Of a stretch of 64,000 nucleotides of DNA, positions 17,461 to 26,272 are shown piece after piece. Position numbers and translations under genes: made by a program. The stretch comes from Deltaproteobacteria bacterium. Lineage in GTDB: Bacteria; Myxococcota; Kuafuiibacteriia; Kuafuiibacteriales; Kuafuiibacteriaceae. Under the pieces are notes generated by a model, which made no database searches, was not told the DNA's origin, and saw only the letters and a list, made by a program, of their open reading frames with translations. Each line of letters opens with the position of its first letter. Position 1 is the first letter of the stretch. Where the stretch lies: positions 868,001-932,000 of the forward strand of contig JADJBV010000001.1 of NCBI GenBank assembly GCA_016703535.1, written 5' to 3'.

Positions 17461-17733
17461 TCACGGTTGTTTGAGGATCCCGATCGCGATCACGAGGAGG
17501 TACAGGGCGATGCAGCCGAGCCCGGTCTTCCAGGCGTGGTCGTCGAGGCGCATCGCGGCGAGGAGACTGGTCAGCAGGCGGCGTTCACCTTCGGCCAGGT
17601 CGGTCGAGAGCTTCTGTTGAAACAGGCGGCGCGCGGTCGGGTAGTGGCCGGCCTCGAAGGCGGCGATCCCGGGATCGGGCGGGGCCCCTTCCTGCTTTTC
17701 GCCGTCGTCCTTTTTCTTTTTGCCCTTCGCCAC
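17461..17733 (-). CDS. Small C-terminally membrane-anchored protein, unknown
   Basis: A 90-aa protein: a Lys-rich, acidic N-terminus (MAKGKKKKDDGEKQEG), one helical-hairpin segment that looks like half a TPR (GIAAFEAGHYPTARRLFQQKLSTDL), and a C-terminal hydrophobic helix (GLGCIALYLLVIAIGIL), so probably tail-anchored. It diverges from mraZ across 248 bp and ends 4 nt from repeat element 2. I do not recognise a family. Confidence 0.65.
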   Translation of the reverse strand: MAKGKKKKDDGEKQEGAPPDPGIAAFEAGHYPTARRLFQQKLSTDLAEGERRLLTSLLAAMRLDDHAWKTGLGCIALYLLVIAIGILKQP

Positions 17734-17879
17734 GCGCCGGAACCTACGCCCGGGCTCGGATCGGCGCCAACGATGAAGTGGATCACTGAACGTTGATCTA
17801 GGTGGGTTGGACGCGGACCATGTCGGCGATCCCCGAGGGATAAGTGTTGGAAATGAGGATCAAAATCCCGGTCTGATCC

Positions 17880-17908
17880 TTGACGGGTTTTCGGGGCTGC
17901 CCTAGGGT
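17880..17908 (+). promoter_or_regulatory. Sigma70-type promoter of the dcw cluster
   Basis: TTGACG (17880-17885), 17-nt spacer, TAGGGT (17903-17908). This predicts transcription starting near 17915, about 67 nt before mraZ, inside the MraZ box array. Spacing is optimal; the -10 box is GC-rich. Confidence 0.55.
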
Positions 17909-17911
17909 CCG

Positions 17912-17957
17912 GTGGAGGAAAGTGGATCAAAGTGGCCCCGTAAGGTGGTCAAGTGGA
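17912..17957 (+). promoter_or_regulatory. MraZ operator: direct GTGG repeats
   Basis: GTGG occurs at 17912, 17922 and 17932 with an exact 10-bp period, then at 17945 and 17953. The second and third copies read AAAGTGGATC and AAAGTGGCCC. MraZ of other bacteria binds three or four short G-rich direct repeats of 10-bp period in front of its own gene, so autorepression of the dcw operon is likely. The 10-mer AAGTGGATCA at 17951 recurs at 17776. Confidence 0.6.
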
Positions 17958-17981
17958 TCAACGTTCCTCAAATCGAGCTCC

Positions 17982-18422
17982 ATGTTCCGCGGCCGGTACG
18001 AACACAACGTCGACCCGAAAGGGCGCCTGGCGTTGCCTTCCGCTTGGAAGAAGGGCCTCGGCGATCACGGCTTGGTGATCACCACCCACGTCAGCGAGCC
18101 GTGTTTGGTCGCGTATCCCGAGGAGGAGTGGGCCGCCTTCGAAGAGCGCTTGGCGAAGTTGCCGCAGTTCGATCCGAGCGTGATGAAGTTGCGACGCCTC
18201 TACGTCGGCGGCGCCATGGACTGCGCCGTCGACAAACAAGGGCGAGTGTTGGTGCCGCCGGTGTTGCGCGAATACGCGTCGCTCGAGCGTGACGTTTATT
18301 GGGTCGGCGCCATCCGCACCATCGAGATCTGGTCCAAACAAAAGTGGGTCGAACGCGTCGAGAGCGCGCGACTGACGGTCACCGCTGAAGATCTGGCGAA
18401 GCTCGGGGAGCTGGGGATCTGA
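17982..18422 (+). CDS. mraZ: Transcriptional regulator MraZ
   Basis: A 146-aa DNA-binding protein made of two AbrB-like halves with the signature DxKGR-type loops VDPKGRLALPSAW and VDKQGRVLVPPVL. It usually assembles into rings and represses the dcw operon. ATG at 17982 (MFRGRYEH) matches the family start; the frame extends upstream through the promoter and is ignored. Its stop overlaps rsmH by one base. The operator repeats described upstream make it the probable regulator of this cluster. Confidence 0.97.
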   Translation: MFRGRYEHNVDPKGRLALPSAWKKGLGDHGLVITTHVSEPCLVAYPEEEWAAFEERLAKLPQFDPSVMKLRRLYVGGAMDCAVDKQGRVLVPPVLREYASLERDVYWVGAIRTIEIWSKQKWVERVESARLTVTAEDLAKLGELGI

Positions 18423-19363
18423 TGAGCGCCGCCGTCCACACCTCGGTCCTCCTCCAGGAGGTGATCGACGGGCTGCAGCCCAAGGCCGGTGGCGTGTACA
18501 TCGACGCGACCTGCGGCCTCGGTGGCCACACCCGGGCCCTCCTCGAGCACAGCGGGCCTGACGGCCGGGTGCTCGGCGTCGATCGAGATCCAGAGGCGCT
18601 CCGTGAGGCTCGGACCCGGTTGGCGGAGTTCGGCGATCGCTTGACCTTGGTCGAAGGTGACTTCTCCGCGCTCAAGGAGCAGGCCGCCCAGACCGGGCAC
18701 CTGCCGGCCGACGGCGTGTTGGCGGACCTTGGCGTGTCTTCGCTGCAGCTCGATCGCCCGGAGCGTGGTTTTTCGTTTCAGCGCAAGGGACCCCTCGACA
18801 TGCGGATGGGCCCGGGCGTGGGGCCGACCGCCGCCGAACTCCTGGCCAGCGTCGACGAACTCGAACTCACCCGGATCTTGGCCGAATACGGCGAGGTCGA
18901 TCGGCCCAAGCAGGTGGCCCGGGCCATCTTGGGGGCCCGGGACGCAGGCAAACTTGTCTCCACCCAAGATCTGGCGGCCCTCCTCGAGCGCACGATCCGC
19001 GGGCGCCCGACCGGCATCCACCCGGCGACCCGGACCTTCCAGGCCCTGCGGATCGCGGTGAACCGCGAGTTGGCGGAGCTCGAGGCCTTGTTGGCTTTGC
19101 TCCCCGAGTTGGTCCGCCCCGGCGGGAGGGCGGCGATCATCTCGTTTCACAGCTTGGAAGATCGGCTGGTGAAGCGGGCCTTCGAAGATCCCAAGCCGGC
19201 CCAACAACCCCACCGCCTGCCGGTGGAGCCGGAGCGCAAGTTCGGGCCCTGGCGTTCGCTTCAAAAGAAGCCGGTCGTCGCCGAGGAGGCAGAGGTCGAG
19301 GCCAACCCCCGATCGCGCAGCGCCAAGCTGCGGATCGCGGAGCGGAGGGAGGCGATCGGATGA
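18422..19363 (+). CDS. rsmH: 16S rRNA (cytosine1402-N4)-methyltransferase
   Basis: A 313-aa SAM-dependent methyltransferase that modifies C1402 in the 30S decoding centre. Seen: the family N-terminus HTSVLLQEVIDGL, the SAM-binding motif DATCGLGGHTRALL, GVDRDPEAL, and RAAIISFHSLEDRLVKRAF towards the C-terminus. Second in the dcw operon, it starts in the mraZ stop (TGATG) and overlaps ftsL by 4 nt. Confidence 0.97.
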   Translation: MSAAVHTSVLLQEVIDGLQPKAGGVYIDATCGLGGHTRALLEHSGPDGRVLGVDRDPEALREARTRLAEFGDRLTLVEGDFSALKEQAAQTGHLPADGVLADLGVSSLQLDRPERGFSFQRKGPLDMRMGPGVGPTAAELLASVDELELTRILAEYGEVDRPKQVARAILGARDAGKLVSTQDLAALLERTIRGRPTGIHPATRTFQALRIAVNRELAELEALLALLPELVRPGGRAAIISFHSLEDRLVKRAFEDPKPAQQPHRLPVEPERKFGPWRSLQKKPVVAEEAEVEANPRSRSAKLRIAERREAIG

Positions 19364-19677
19364 GCAAAAAACAACGTCGCTTTCGGGCCTTCGAAGATGG
19401 GCTTGGCCCGCTCGGGACCGCTTTGGCCTTGGTGTTGCCGGTGGTGGCCGCGGCCTTGTTCTACGTCTGGACCCACATCACCACGGTGCAGCTCGGCTAC
19501 CAACTCTCCGAGGCCGCCGAGGATCACCAGCAACTGCTCGAAGAAAACCGAGGCCTGCGGGTCGAGGTCGCGGCCTTGCGGGCCCCCGAACGCCTGAAGG
19601 AGTTGGGCCGCAACAAGTTCAGCTTGTTGCCGCCGCGCACCGAACAAGTGGTGCAGCTCGCCGGGAGCCAACGATGA
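19360..19677 (+). CDS. ftsL: Cell division protein FtsL
   Basis: A 105-aa bitopic protein: short basic cytoplasmic N-terminus (MSKKQRRFRAF), one membrane helix (about residues 17-38) and a periplasmic leucine-zipper-like coiled coil (LSEAAEDHQQLLEENRGLRVEVAAL). FtsL sequences diverge strongly; assignment rests on size, topology and position between rsmH and ftsI. It would link FtsQ/FtsB-type proteins to the FtsWI synthase. It overlaps both neighbours by 4 nt. No ftsB is seen in this window. Confidence 0.88.
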   Translation: MSKKQRRFRAFEDGLGPLGTALALVLPVVAAALFYVWTHITTVQLGYQLSEAAEDHQQLLEENRGLRVEVAALRAPERLKELGRNKFSLLPPRTEQVVQLAGSQR

Positions 19678-21965
19678 AACGGCAGGCAAGGCGACCCGTC
19701 GGCGGGCTCCAAGATCGGCTCGGCTCTTTGTCGGCGATCCGCAAGGCTCGGCAAAAGGTCAAGTCGGAGCGGCGCCCTCGGACTTCGCCGGTGCGCCGGG
19801 CCTCGCCGCGGCGGGCCAAGTCTGCCCCCTGGTTGTGGCCGTGGGTTTGGGCGCGTTTGCAGCGGGCCTTCGAGGATGACACGCCTCCTTCCCGTCGGGA
19901 GGAGCCGGTGCCCCCGGCCTGGCGGATCCACCTGGCCCTCGGGATCTTGGTCATCCTGGCGTTGATCGTAGTGGGCCGCGCCGCCCAGCTGCAGCTGATC
20001 GCGGGTGATGGTTACGCCCGGGTCGCCGAACAGCAGGCGACGACCCAAAGCCGGGTGCGGGCCAAACGAGGGGCGATCAAGGATCGGCACGGCAGCGAGC
20101 TGGCGATCACCGTCGACGTCGACTCGGTGTACGCCGAACCCCGCCGCCTCGGCAGCGATCGGAGTTGGCTCCCCAAGCTGGCGACGATCCTCAACGAGAA
20201 GCCGACCAAGTTGGCGAAGAAGCTCAACTCGGATCGGGCCTTCGTGTTCCTGAAGCGGCGGGTCGATCCCGCCACGGCGGAGGCGGTGCGCGCCTTGGAG
20301 GTCACCGGGCTCGCCACTCAACCGGAGCCGAAGCGCTTCTACACCAACGTCTCCTTGGCTTCTCACGTCCTCGGCTTCTCCAGCACCGACGGCGTCGGCC
20401 GGGCGGGCATCGAGCGGGCCCTGGACGATCGGCTGCTCGGCCAGGTGGTGGAGACCGAGGGGCTACGGGACGCCTTGGGGCGTTCGGTCGCGACCGAAGC
20501 CTACATCCCGGATCGGGTGCTGGAGGGCGCCGACGTCACCTTGACCATCGACAAAGAGATCCAACACGCCGCTGAGGAGGCCTTGAAGGCGACGGTGGAG
20601 AAGTACCACGCCAAAGGTGCGGTGGCCGTGGTGTTGGAGCCGAAGAGCGGCGACCTCCTGGCCCTGGCCAGCTACCCGACCTTCAACCCCAACAACCTGG
20701 CCGGCGCCACCAATGATCAGCAGCTCAACCGGGCCATCAGCCAGGTGATGGAGCCGGGCTCGACCATGAAGATGGTCACCATCGCCGCCGCCTTGGAAGA
20801 GAAGTTGATCCGCCCGGACCAGAAGATCGACTGCGAAGGTGGCAAGTGGAAGGTCGGCGGTCGGACCATCGGCGACGCCAACCACAAGTACGGCGAGTTG
20901 ACCGTGGCCGAGGTCATGAAGGTCTCGTCCAACATCTGCGCCGCCAAGATCGGCCTCGAGCTCGGGGCCGAACGGCTGCACAGCTGGCTGTATCGCTTCG
21001 GCTTCGGTGAAAAGACCGGGATCGACTTGCCCGGTGAGGTGCGCGGCCTCATCCGGCCCGCCGCCAACTGGCGGACCATCGCCTTGGCCAATATCGCCTT
21101 CGGCCAGGGCGTTTCGGTGACGCCACTCCAGGTGGCGCAGGCGGCCAGCGTCATCGCCAACGACGGGGTGTTGGTGCCGCCGCGGATCCTGGTCTCGATC
21201 GAACCCAAGGACGGCGCCGCCGAGGTCTCGCCGCGGGAGCCGGGAGAAAGAGTGCTTTCGGCCGAGACCGCCCAGGCCGTTCGGAGGATGATGATCGAAG
21301 TGACCGAAGAAGGCGGCACGGCGCTGACCGCGCGGGTTCCCGGCTTTTCCGTCGCCGGCAAGACCGGGACGGCCCAGAAGATCGATCCCGTGACCAAGGC
21401 CTACAGCCACGAGCTATACATCTCGAGCTTTGTGGGCTTCGTCCCCGCGGATCGGCCCGAGGTCGCGATCCTGGTGATGATCGACGAGCCCAAAGGCGCC
21501 TACTACGGCGGCGTCGTTGCAGGCCCGGCCTTCCGCGAGATCGCCGTCGCCGCCTTGGCCGCCCGGGAAGTCTTCCCGGAGGATCGGGCGGCCAAAGAGG
21601 CGTTTTTGACCGCCCACCGGGCCCCGCTGGTCCTGGATGAGATCAAGCTCGGACCCAATGATCTTAAAGGTTTGAACGACGGTCCGGCACTGGAGGGTGA
21701 GTTGTCGGCGGAGGCCCAGGCGCTCCTCGGTCTGGCGCCTGTAGAGCCGGAGGCGGCCAAGGAGGGGGTACGGGCGCCCGGAAGTGGCTCGAAGATGCCG
21801 AACTTTGCAGGTCTTGGGCTTCATGAAGTGCTAAACCGTTCCGCCGAGGTGCGCTGTGACCCGGTCGTGGAGGGCACGGGCCGGGTGGTCGCACAGACCC
21901 CGGCACCGGGAGCTCCGCTGGCCCCCGGCGACCGATGCGAGTTGAGGCTGGCCCCCAGGGGCTAG
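19674..21965 (+). CDS. ftsI: Septal penicillin-binding protein (FtsI) with PASTA domain
   Basis: A 763-aa monofunctional class B transpeptidase for septal peptidoglycan. An Arg-rich cytoplasmic tail of about 83 residues precedes the membrane helix (HLALGILVILALIVVG). The dimerisation domain starts at RAKRGAIKDRHGSELA, and the transpeptidase motifs are STMK (Ser363), SSN (418-420) and KTGT (563-566). A C-terminal PASTA-like domain (about 705-763, MPNFAGLGLHEVLN) may sense muropeptides or glycan. The long basic N-terminus is uncommon for FtsI. Followed by murE after 15 nt. Confidence 0.96.
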   Translation: MKRQARRPVGGLQDRLGSLSAIRKARQKVKSERRPRTSPVRRASPRRAKSAPWLWPWVWARLQRAFEDDTPPSRREEPVPPAWRIHLALGILVILALIVVGRAAQLQLIAGDGYARVAEQQATTQSRVRAKRGAIKDRHGSELAITVDVDSVYAEPRRLGSDRSWLPKLATILNEKPTKLAKKLNSDRAFVFLKRRVDPATAEAVRALEVTGLATQPEPKRFYTNVSLASHVLGFSSTDGVGRAGIERALDDRLLGQVVETEGLRDALGRSVATEAYIPDRVLEGADVTLTIDKEIQHAAEEALKATVEKYHAKGAVAVVLEPKSGDLLALASYPTFNPNNLAGATNDQQLNRAISQVMEPGSTMKMVTIAAALEEKLIRPDQKIDCEGGKWKVGGRTIGDANHKYGELTVAEVMKVSSNICAAKIGLELGAERLHSWLYRFGFGEKTGIDLPGEVRGLIRPAANWRTIALANIAFGQGVSVTPLQVAQAASVIANDGVLVPPRILVSIEPKDGAAEVSPREPGERVLSAETAQAVRRMMIEVTEEGGTALTARVPGFSVAGKTGTAQKIDPVTKAYSHELYISSFVGFVPADRPEVAILVMIDEPKGAYYGGVVAGPAFREIAVAALAAREVFPEDRAAKEAFLTAHRAPLVLDEIKLGPNDLKGLNDGPALEGELSAEAQALLGLAPVEPEAAKEGVRAPGSGSKMPNFAGLGLHEVLNRSAEVRCDPVVEGTGRVVAQTPAPGAPLAPGDRCELRLAPRG

Positions 21966-21980
21966 GACGAGGAGCGGAGC

Positions 21981-23741
21981 ATGAGGCTGGACGACATCAT
22001 CAAGGGAATTGCGATCACCGATCGCCGGGGACCGTTGGACACCGAGGTCACCTCGATCACCGCCGACTCCCGCAAGGTCCGGCCGGGGAGCTTGTTCGTG
22101 GCGGTGCGTGGTCTCTCTCGAGACGGCCACCAGTATATCTCTCACGCGCTGGAGTTGGGCGCCGCCGGCGTGATCGCCGAGCAGTGGCCCGAGGGGATGC
22201 GGGCCAAGGCCAACGTGGTGTTGGTGCCCAACGCCCGTCGCGCCTTGGCGTTGGCGGCCGGCAACTTCTACGGCCAGCCGTCGCGCAAGTTGTTGATCGC
22301 CGGCGTCACCGGCACCAACGGCAAGACCACGGTCACCTACGTCCTCGAGTCGATCATCAAGGCGGCGGGAAAAAAGGTCGGGGTCATCGGCACCGTCGAG
22401 ACCCGCTTCCCGGGCAAGGTCGAGGTCCTCGACAACACCACCCCCGACGCGGTGTTGCTGCAGAAGAAGTTGGCCGAGATGGCGGCGGCGGGCGTCAGCC
22501 ACGTGGCCATGGAGGTCTCAAGCCACGCCCTCGATCAGGAGCGAGTGGCGGGCCTGCACTTCAAGGTCGCTGGCTTCACCAACCTCTCCCAGGATCACCT
22601 CGATTATCACAAGACCCTCGACACCTACTTCGAGGCCAAGGCGCGGCTCTTCTCCGAGTACCTGCGGAAGAGCCGGGCCCGTGGCCGCATGGCGGTGGTC
22701 AACGTCGACGATGAACGGGGGGCCAAACTCCTCGAACGTTGGAACGGCAAGTCGCTGCGGATTTCGCTCGATCCCAAAAGCGACGCCGACGTGGTCGCGC
22801 TTTCGGCCCGCTACGCCAAGGACGGCATCGAGGCCACCATCCGGACCTCGAAGGGTGTTTGGGACATCAAGACCGCGCTGATCGGTGAACACAATCTATC
22901 GAATGTATTGGTGGCGGTGGGCATGGCCTTGGCCATGGGCTTCTCCAAAGCCCGGATCCTCCGAGGTCTAGAGGCCCTGGAGCGGGTGCCTGGGCGCCTC
23001 GAGCGGGTGCCGAGTGAAGACGGCAAGACCGTCTACGTGGACTACGCCCACACCCCGGATGCCTTGTCCCGGGCCTTGTCCGCGGTCCGGGCCACCACCA
23101 AAGGCCGGCTTTTGGTGGTCTTCGGTTGTGGTGGAGATCGGGACGCGACCAAACGTGGCCCCATGGGCCAAGCGGTGGCCAAACACGCCGACATCGCGGT
23201 GTTGACCAACGACAACCCGCGCACCGAGTCGCCCGAGGCGATCGCCAAAGCCGTCGAAGAAGGCCTGAAGGCGGGCGGCTTCACCGCCTTGGTGGGCCCT
23301 CCCGCGGCCAAAACCTACAAGGTCGAGCTCGATCGCCGGCACGCGATCCGCTTGGCCCTCGACTGGGCCGGGCCCGAGGACACGGTGGTCATCGCCGGCA
23401 AGGGCCACGAAAACTACCAGATCGTCGGTAAGCAGAAGTTGCGCTTCGACGATCGGGAGGAGGCGCGCCGCATGTTGGCGGGCCTGCCGCCGCCGCCGCC
23501 CGAGGCCCTGGACGAAGGGACCTCGGAGGTCGAGGTCGATCAGGTCGTCGAGTCGCTGGAAGAAGTGGAGGGCGACGAGATCCTGGCCGAAGAGGTGGTG
23601 ACCGGGCCGACCACTCAGCAGGTCCAGGCCGAAGAGATCGTCGACGCCGTGGATCTCGAGCCGGACATCGTCGAAGAGATCGTGGATGCCCCCGCCCAGC
23701 CGGAGGGGCGGGCCGGGCCACCAGGGGATAAAAAGACATGA
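21981..23741 (+). CDS. murE: UDP-MurNAc-tripeptide synthetase, meso-DAP-adding
   Basis: A 586-aa ligase that adds the third stem-peptide residue to UDP-MurNAc-L-Ala-D-Glu. The ATP site is GVTGTNGKTT (108-117). The specificity motif is DNPR (411-414), the signature for meso-diaminopimelate rather than lysine. A strong SD (GAGGAGCGGAG) precedes ATG 21981. The enzyme core ends near residue 500; the last 85 or so residues are a Pro then Glu/Val/Asp-rich acidic tail (EVEVDQVVESLEEVEGDE...) absent from standard MurE. The tail overlaps the murF start by 4 nt and could be a protein-interaction segment. Confidence 0.96.
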   Translation: MRLDDIIKGIAITDRRGPLDTEVTSITADSRKVRPGSLFVAVRGLSRDGHQYISHALELGAAGVIAEQWPEGMRAKANVVLVPNARRALALAAGNFYGQPSRKLLIAGVTGTNGKTTVTYVLESIIKAAGKKVGVIGTVETRFPGKVEVLDNTTPDAVLLQKKLAEMAAAGVSHVAMEVSSHALDQERVAGLHFKVAGFTNLSQDHLDYHKTLDTYFEAKARLFSEYLRKSRARGRMAVVNVDDERGAKLLERWNGKSLRISLDPKSDADVVALSARYAKDGIEATIRTSKGVWDIKTALIGEHNLSNVLVAVGMALAMGFSKARILRGLEALERVPGRLERVPSEDGKTVYVDYAHTPDALSRALSAVRATTKGRLLVVFGCGGDRDATKRGPMGQAVAKHADIAVLTNDNPRTESPEAIAKAVEEGLKAGGFTALVGPPAAKTYKVELDRRHAIRLALDWAGPEDTVVIAGKGHENYQIVGKQKLRFDDREEARRMLAGLPPPPPEALDEGTSEVEVDQVVESLEEVEGDEILAEEVVTGPTTQQVQAEEIVDAVDLEPDIVEEIVDAPAQPEGRAGPPGDKKT

Positions 23742-25174
23742 TCGCGCGGGCCGCCAGCTTCACGGCTGCCGAGGTCCACGAGGCCATTGGTGGTCGTCTC
23801 CTAGGCGCGGTGGCCCGCCGTTATGCTGGTGTCTCCACCGACACCCGCGACTCCTTGACCGGCCTACTTTTTGTGGCCTTGGTCGGTGAACGCCACGACG
23901 CCCACGATCATTTGGCCGCGGCCCTCGCCGGCGGCGCCACCGGGCTTTTGGTTAGCGAATTGGGCTGGACCAAAGTGCAAGCTGGCTTGCAGATCGGTGA
24001 GGCCGCGGTGCACGTGGTCCCCGACACCCTGTTCGCCTTGGGGGAGTTGGCCAAATACCACCACCGGCGCTTGGGGACCGCGACCTGGGCCCTCACCGGC
24101 TCCAACGGCAAGACCACCACCAAAGAGCTCTTGGCGGCGATCCTCAGCGAGTCCCGGCCGACGCTGAAGACCGAAGGCAACCTCAACAACCTGATCGGCG
24201 TGCCCCTGACCCTCTTGGGCCTGAACAGCATGCACCGGGCAGCGGTGGTGGAGATGGGCATGAACCGGGCCGGGGAGATCGCCCGCTACACCGAAATCGC
24301 CGAACCCGACGTGGGCCTGGTGATCAACGTAGGCCCGGCCCACATCGGCGAACTCGGCTCCCTTCAGGCGATCGCCGACGCCAAGGGGGAGCTCTTTCGG
24401 GGGCTTGGCCCGGGCAAGGTCGCGGTGGTCAACGCCGACGATCCGCTGGTGGTCGAACAACTCCACAAGAGCCAGGTCGAGCGGCATCGGACCTTCGGAC
24501 GAGGGCCCGGCGTCAACGTGCAGCTCCTTTCGGCCGAGCCGATCGTCACGCCCGAGGGCCTCGACGGTGGCCAGTGGTTGCGGCTCTCCATCGATGGCCT
24601 GGTGATCGAGACGTCCATTCCCTTCGCTGGAGCTCACAACGCGCTGAACGCGGCGGCGGCAGCGGCGGCGGCCACCGCTTTGCCCACGGTCAACGTTGGC
24701 CCCCAGGCCGTTCGGACCGGCCTACCCAGGGCGCTGAACGTCGGGCGTCGCTTGGCCTTCGAGCCCATCGGTCCGTTTTTGGTGGTCGACGACTGCTACA
24801 ACGCCAACTCGGCCTCGATGTTGGCCGCGCTGGAGACGGTCACCCACTTTGGCGCCCGAGCGGGGCGGCGGGTGGTGGCGGTGTTGGGCGAGATGCGAGA
24901 GCTCGGCGACTTCGGTCCCGAGGAGCACCAAAAGGTAGGGATGGCGCTCAAAACCCGGGGCGTTCCTCTGGTGGCGGTGTTTGGGCCGCTGGCGGCGCCC
25001 ATGATCAAGGACCTGGAAGGGAACGCCGAAGTGGCCCACGAGAGCGACGACCTCGACCGCCTCTACACCTGGCTGCGGCCGCGCCTCATGGCGGGCGATC
25101 TGATCCTGGTCAAGGGATCCCGGGGCGCCAAGATGGAGCGGGTGATCCAGAGGCTCCGGGACGAGGGCAAATAA
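23738..25174 (+). CDS. murF: UDP-MurNAc-tripeptide-D-alanyl-D-alanine ligase
   Basis: A 478-aa cytoplasmic ligase that adds D-Ala-D-Ala to complete the pentapeptide. Seen: the N-terminal fold with STDTRD, P-loop TGSNGKTTTKE, the Mur-family blocks NLNNLIGVPLTLL, VEMGMN, and VDDCYNANSASM near the C-terminal domain. The ATG overlaps the murE stop (ATGA), and its TAA overlaps the mraY ATG. The D-Ala-D-Ala donor enzyme (ddl) is not in this cluster. Confidence 0.96.
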   Translation: MIARAASFTAAEVHEAIGGRLLGAVARRYAGVSTDTRDSLTGLLFVALVGERHDAHDHLAAALAGGATGLLVSELGWTKVQAGLQIGEAAVHVVPDTLFALGELAKYHHRRLGTATWALTGSNGKTTTKELLAAILSESRPTLKTEGNLNNLIGVPLTLLGLNSMHRAAVVEMGMNRAGEIARYTEIAEPDVGLVINVGPAHIGELGSLQAIADAKGELFRGLGPGKVAVVNADDPLVVEQLHKSQVERHRTFGRGPGVNVQLLSAEPIVTPEGLDGGQWLRLSIDGLVIETSIPFAGAHNALNAAAAAAAATALPTVNVGPQAVRTGLPRALNVGRRLAFEPIGPFLVVDDCYNANSASMLAALETVTHFGARAGRRVVAVLGEMRELGDFGPEEHQKVGMALKTRGVPLVAVFGPLAAPMIKDLEGNAEVAHESDDLDRLYTWLRPRLMAGDLILVKGSRGAKMERVIQRLRDEGK

Positions 25175-26262
25175 TGCTGTACTGGCTCCTTTATCAGCAG
25201 GCCGGGATCAACCTGTTCCGGTATCCCTCGACCCGGATCCTCCTGTCGGCGGTGATGTCGCTGTTGTTGTCGATCTGGCTGGGGCCGGCCTTCATCCGTT
25301 GGCTGCGCCGCATGGCCATCGGTCAAGAGGTTCGGGACGACGGGCCCGCCGCCCACAAGGAGCAGAAGCAGGGCACGCCGACCATGGGCGGCACCTTGAT
25401 CCTGTCGTGCGCGACCTTTCCCACCTTGCTCTGGATGAACCTGGAGAACCGCTACGTCTGGTTCGTCCTGATCATCCTGCTGGGCTACGGGTTGGTCGGC
25501 TTCATCGACGACTACAAGAAGGTCGCCCTCAAGAACCCCAAGGGCCTGGCGGGCCGCTGGAAGTTGGTGGGGCAGTTCGTCTTCGGGACCATCGCGGTCT
25601 TGTTCCTGCTCTGGGCCACGCCCTACAACACCAAGTTGTTCATCCCCTTCGTCAAGCCGAGCATCTTTTCCCCCGACATCGGCTGGCTCTACGTGCCCTT
25701 CGCGGTGTTCGTCCTGATGGGCACCTCCAACGCGGTCAACTTGACCGACGGCCTCGACGGCCTGGCGATCGTCCCGACGGTGATCAGCGCCGCCTGCTTT
25801 TTGGTGTTGTGTTACGCCGCTGGCTCGACGCTGTCGGGCTTCAACCTGGCGGAGTACCTCCGCATCCCGCCGACGCCCGGCACCGAAGAGGTCGCCATCT
25901 TGGCGGCCGGGATCTGCGGCGCCGGCCTCGGCTTCCTTTGGTACAACGCCCACCCCGCCGAAGTTTTTATGGGCGACGTGGGGGCCTTGGCCTTGGGTGG
26001 GGCCCTCGGGGCCTTGGCGGTGGTCACCAAAAACGAGCTGGCCTCGGCCATCATCCACGGCGTGTTTTTGGCCGAAGCGCTGTCGGTGATGTTGCAGGTC
26101 GGCAGCTACAAGCTGAGGGGCGGCAAGCGCATCTTCAAGATGGCGCCGCTCCACCACCACTTCGAGCTTTCGGGGTGGCCCGAGCCCAAGGTGATCGTGC
26201 GCTTTTGGATCATCGCGGCGCTGCTGGCCCTGACTGGCCTGGCCACCTTGAAGTTGCGCTGA
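25174..26262 (+). CDS. mraY: Phospho-MurNAc-pentapeptide transferase
   Basis: A 362-aa integral membrane enzyme that makes lipid I on undecaprenyl phosphate. About ten membrane helices are visible. Signature loops: KQGTPTMGG, GFIDDYKKV (catalytic Asp pair), NLTDGLDGL, EVFMGDVGALALG and PLHHHFELSGW. The start is ATG 25174 (MLYWLLYQQ), overlapping murF by one base; upstream codons in the same frame are spurious. Confidence 0.97.
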   Translation: MLYWLLYQQAGINLFRYPSTRILLSAVMSLLLSIWLGPAFIRWLRRMAIGQEVRDDGPAAHKEQKQGTPTMGGTLILSCATFPTLLWMNLENRYVWFVLIILLGYGLVGFIDDYKKVALKNPKGLAGRWKLVGQFVFGTIAVLFLLWATPYNTKLFIPFVKPSIFSPDIGWLYVPFAVFVLMGTSNAVNLTDGLDGLAIVPTVISAACFLVLCYAAGSTLSGFNLAEYLRIPPTPGTEEVAILAAGICGAGLGFLWYNAHPAEVFMGDVGALALGGALGALAVVTKNELASAIIHGVFLAEALSVMLQVGSYKLRGGKRIFKMAPLHHHFELSGWPEPKVIVRFWIIAALLALTGLATLKLR

Positions 26263-26272
26263 AGGAACGACG

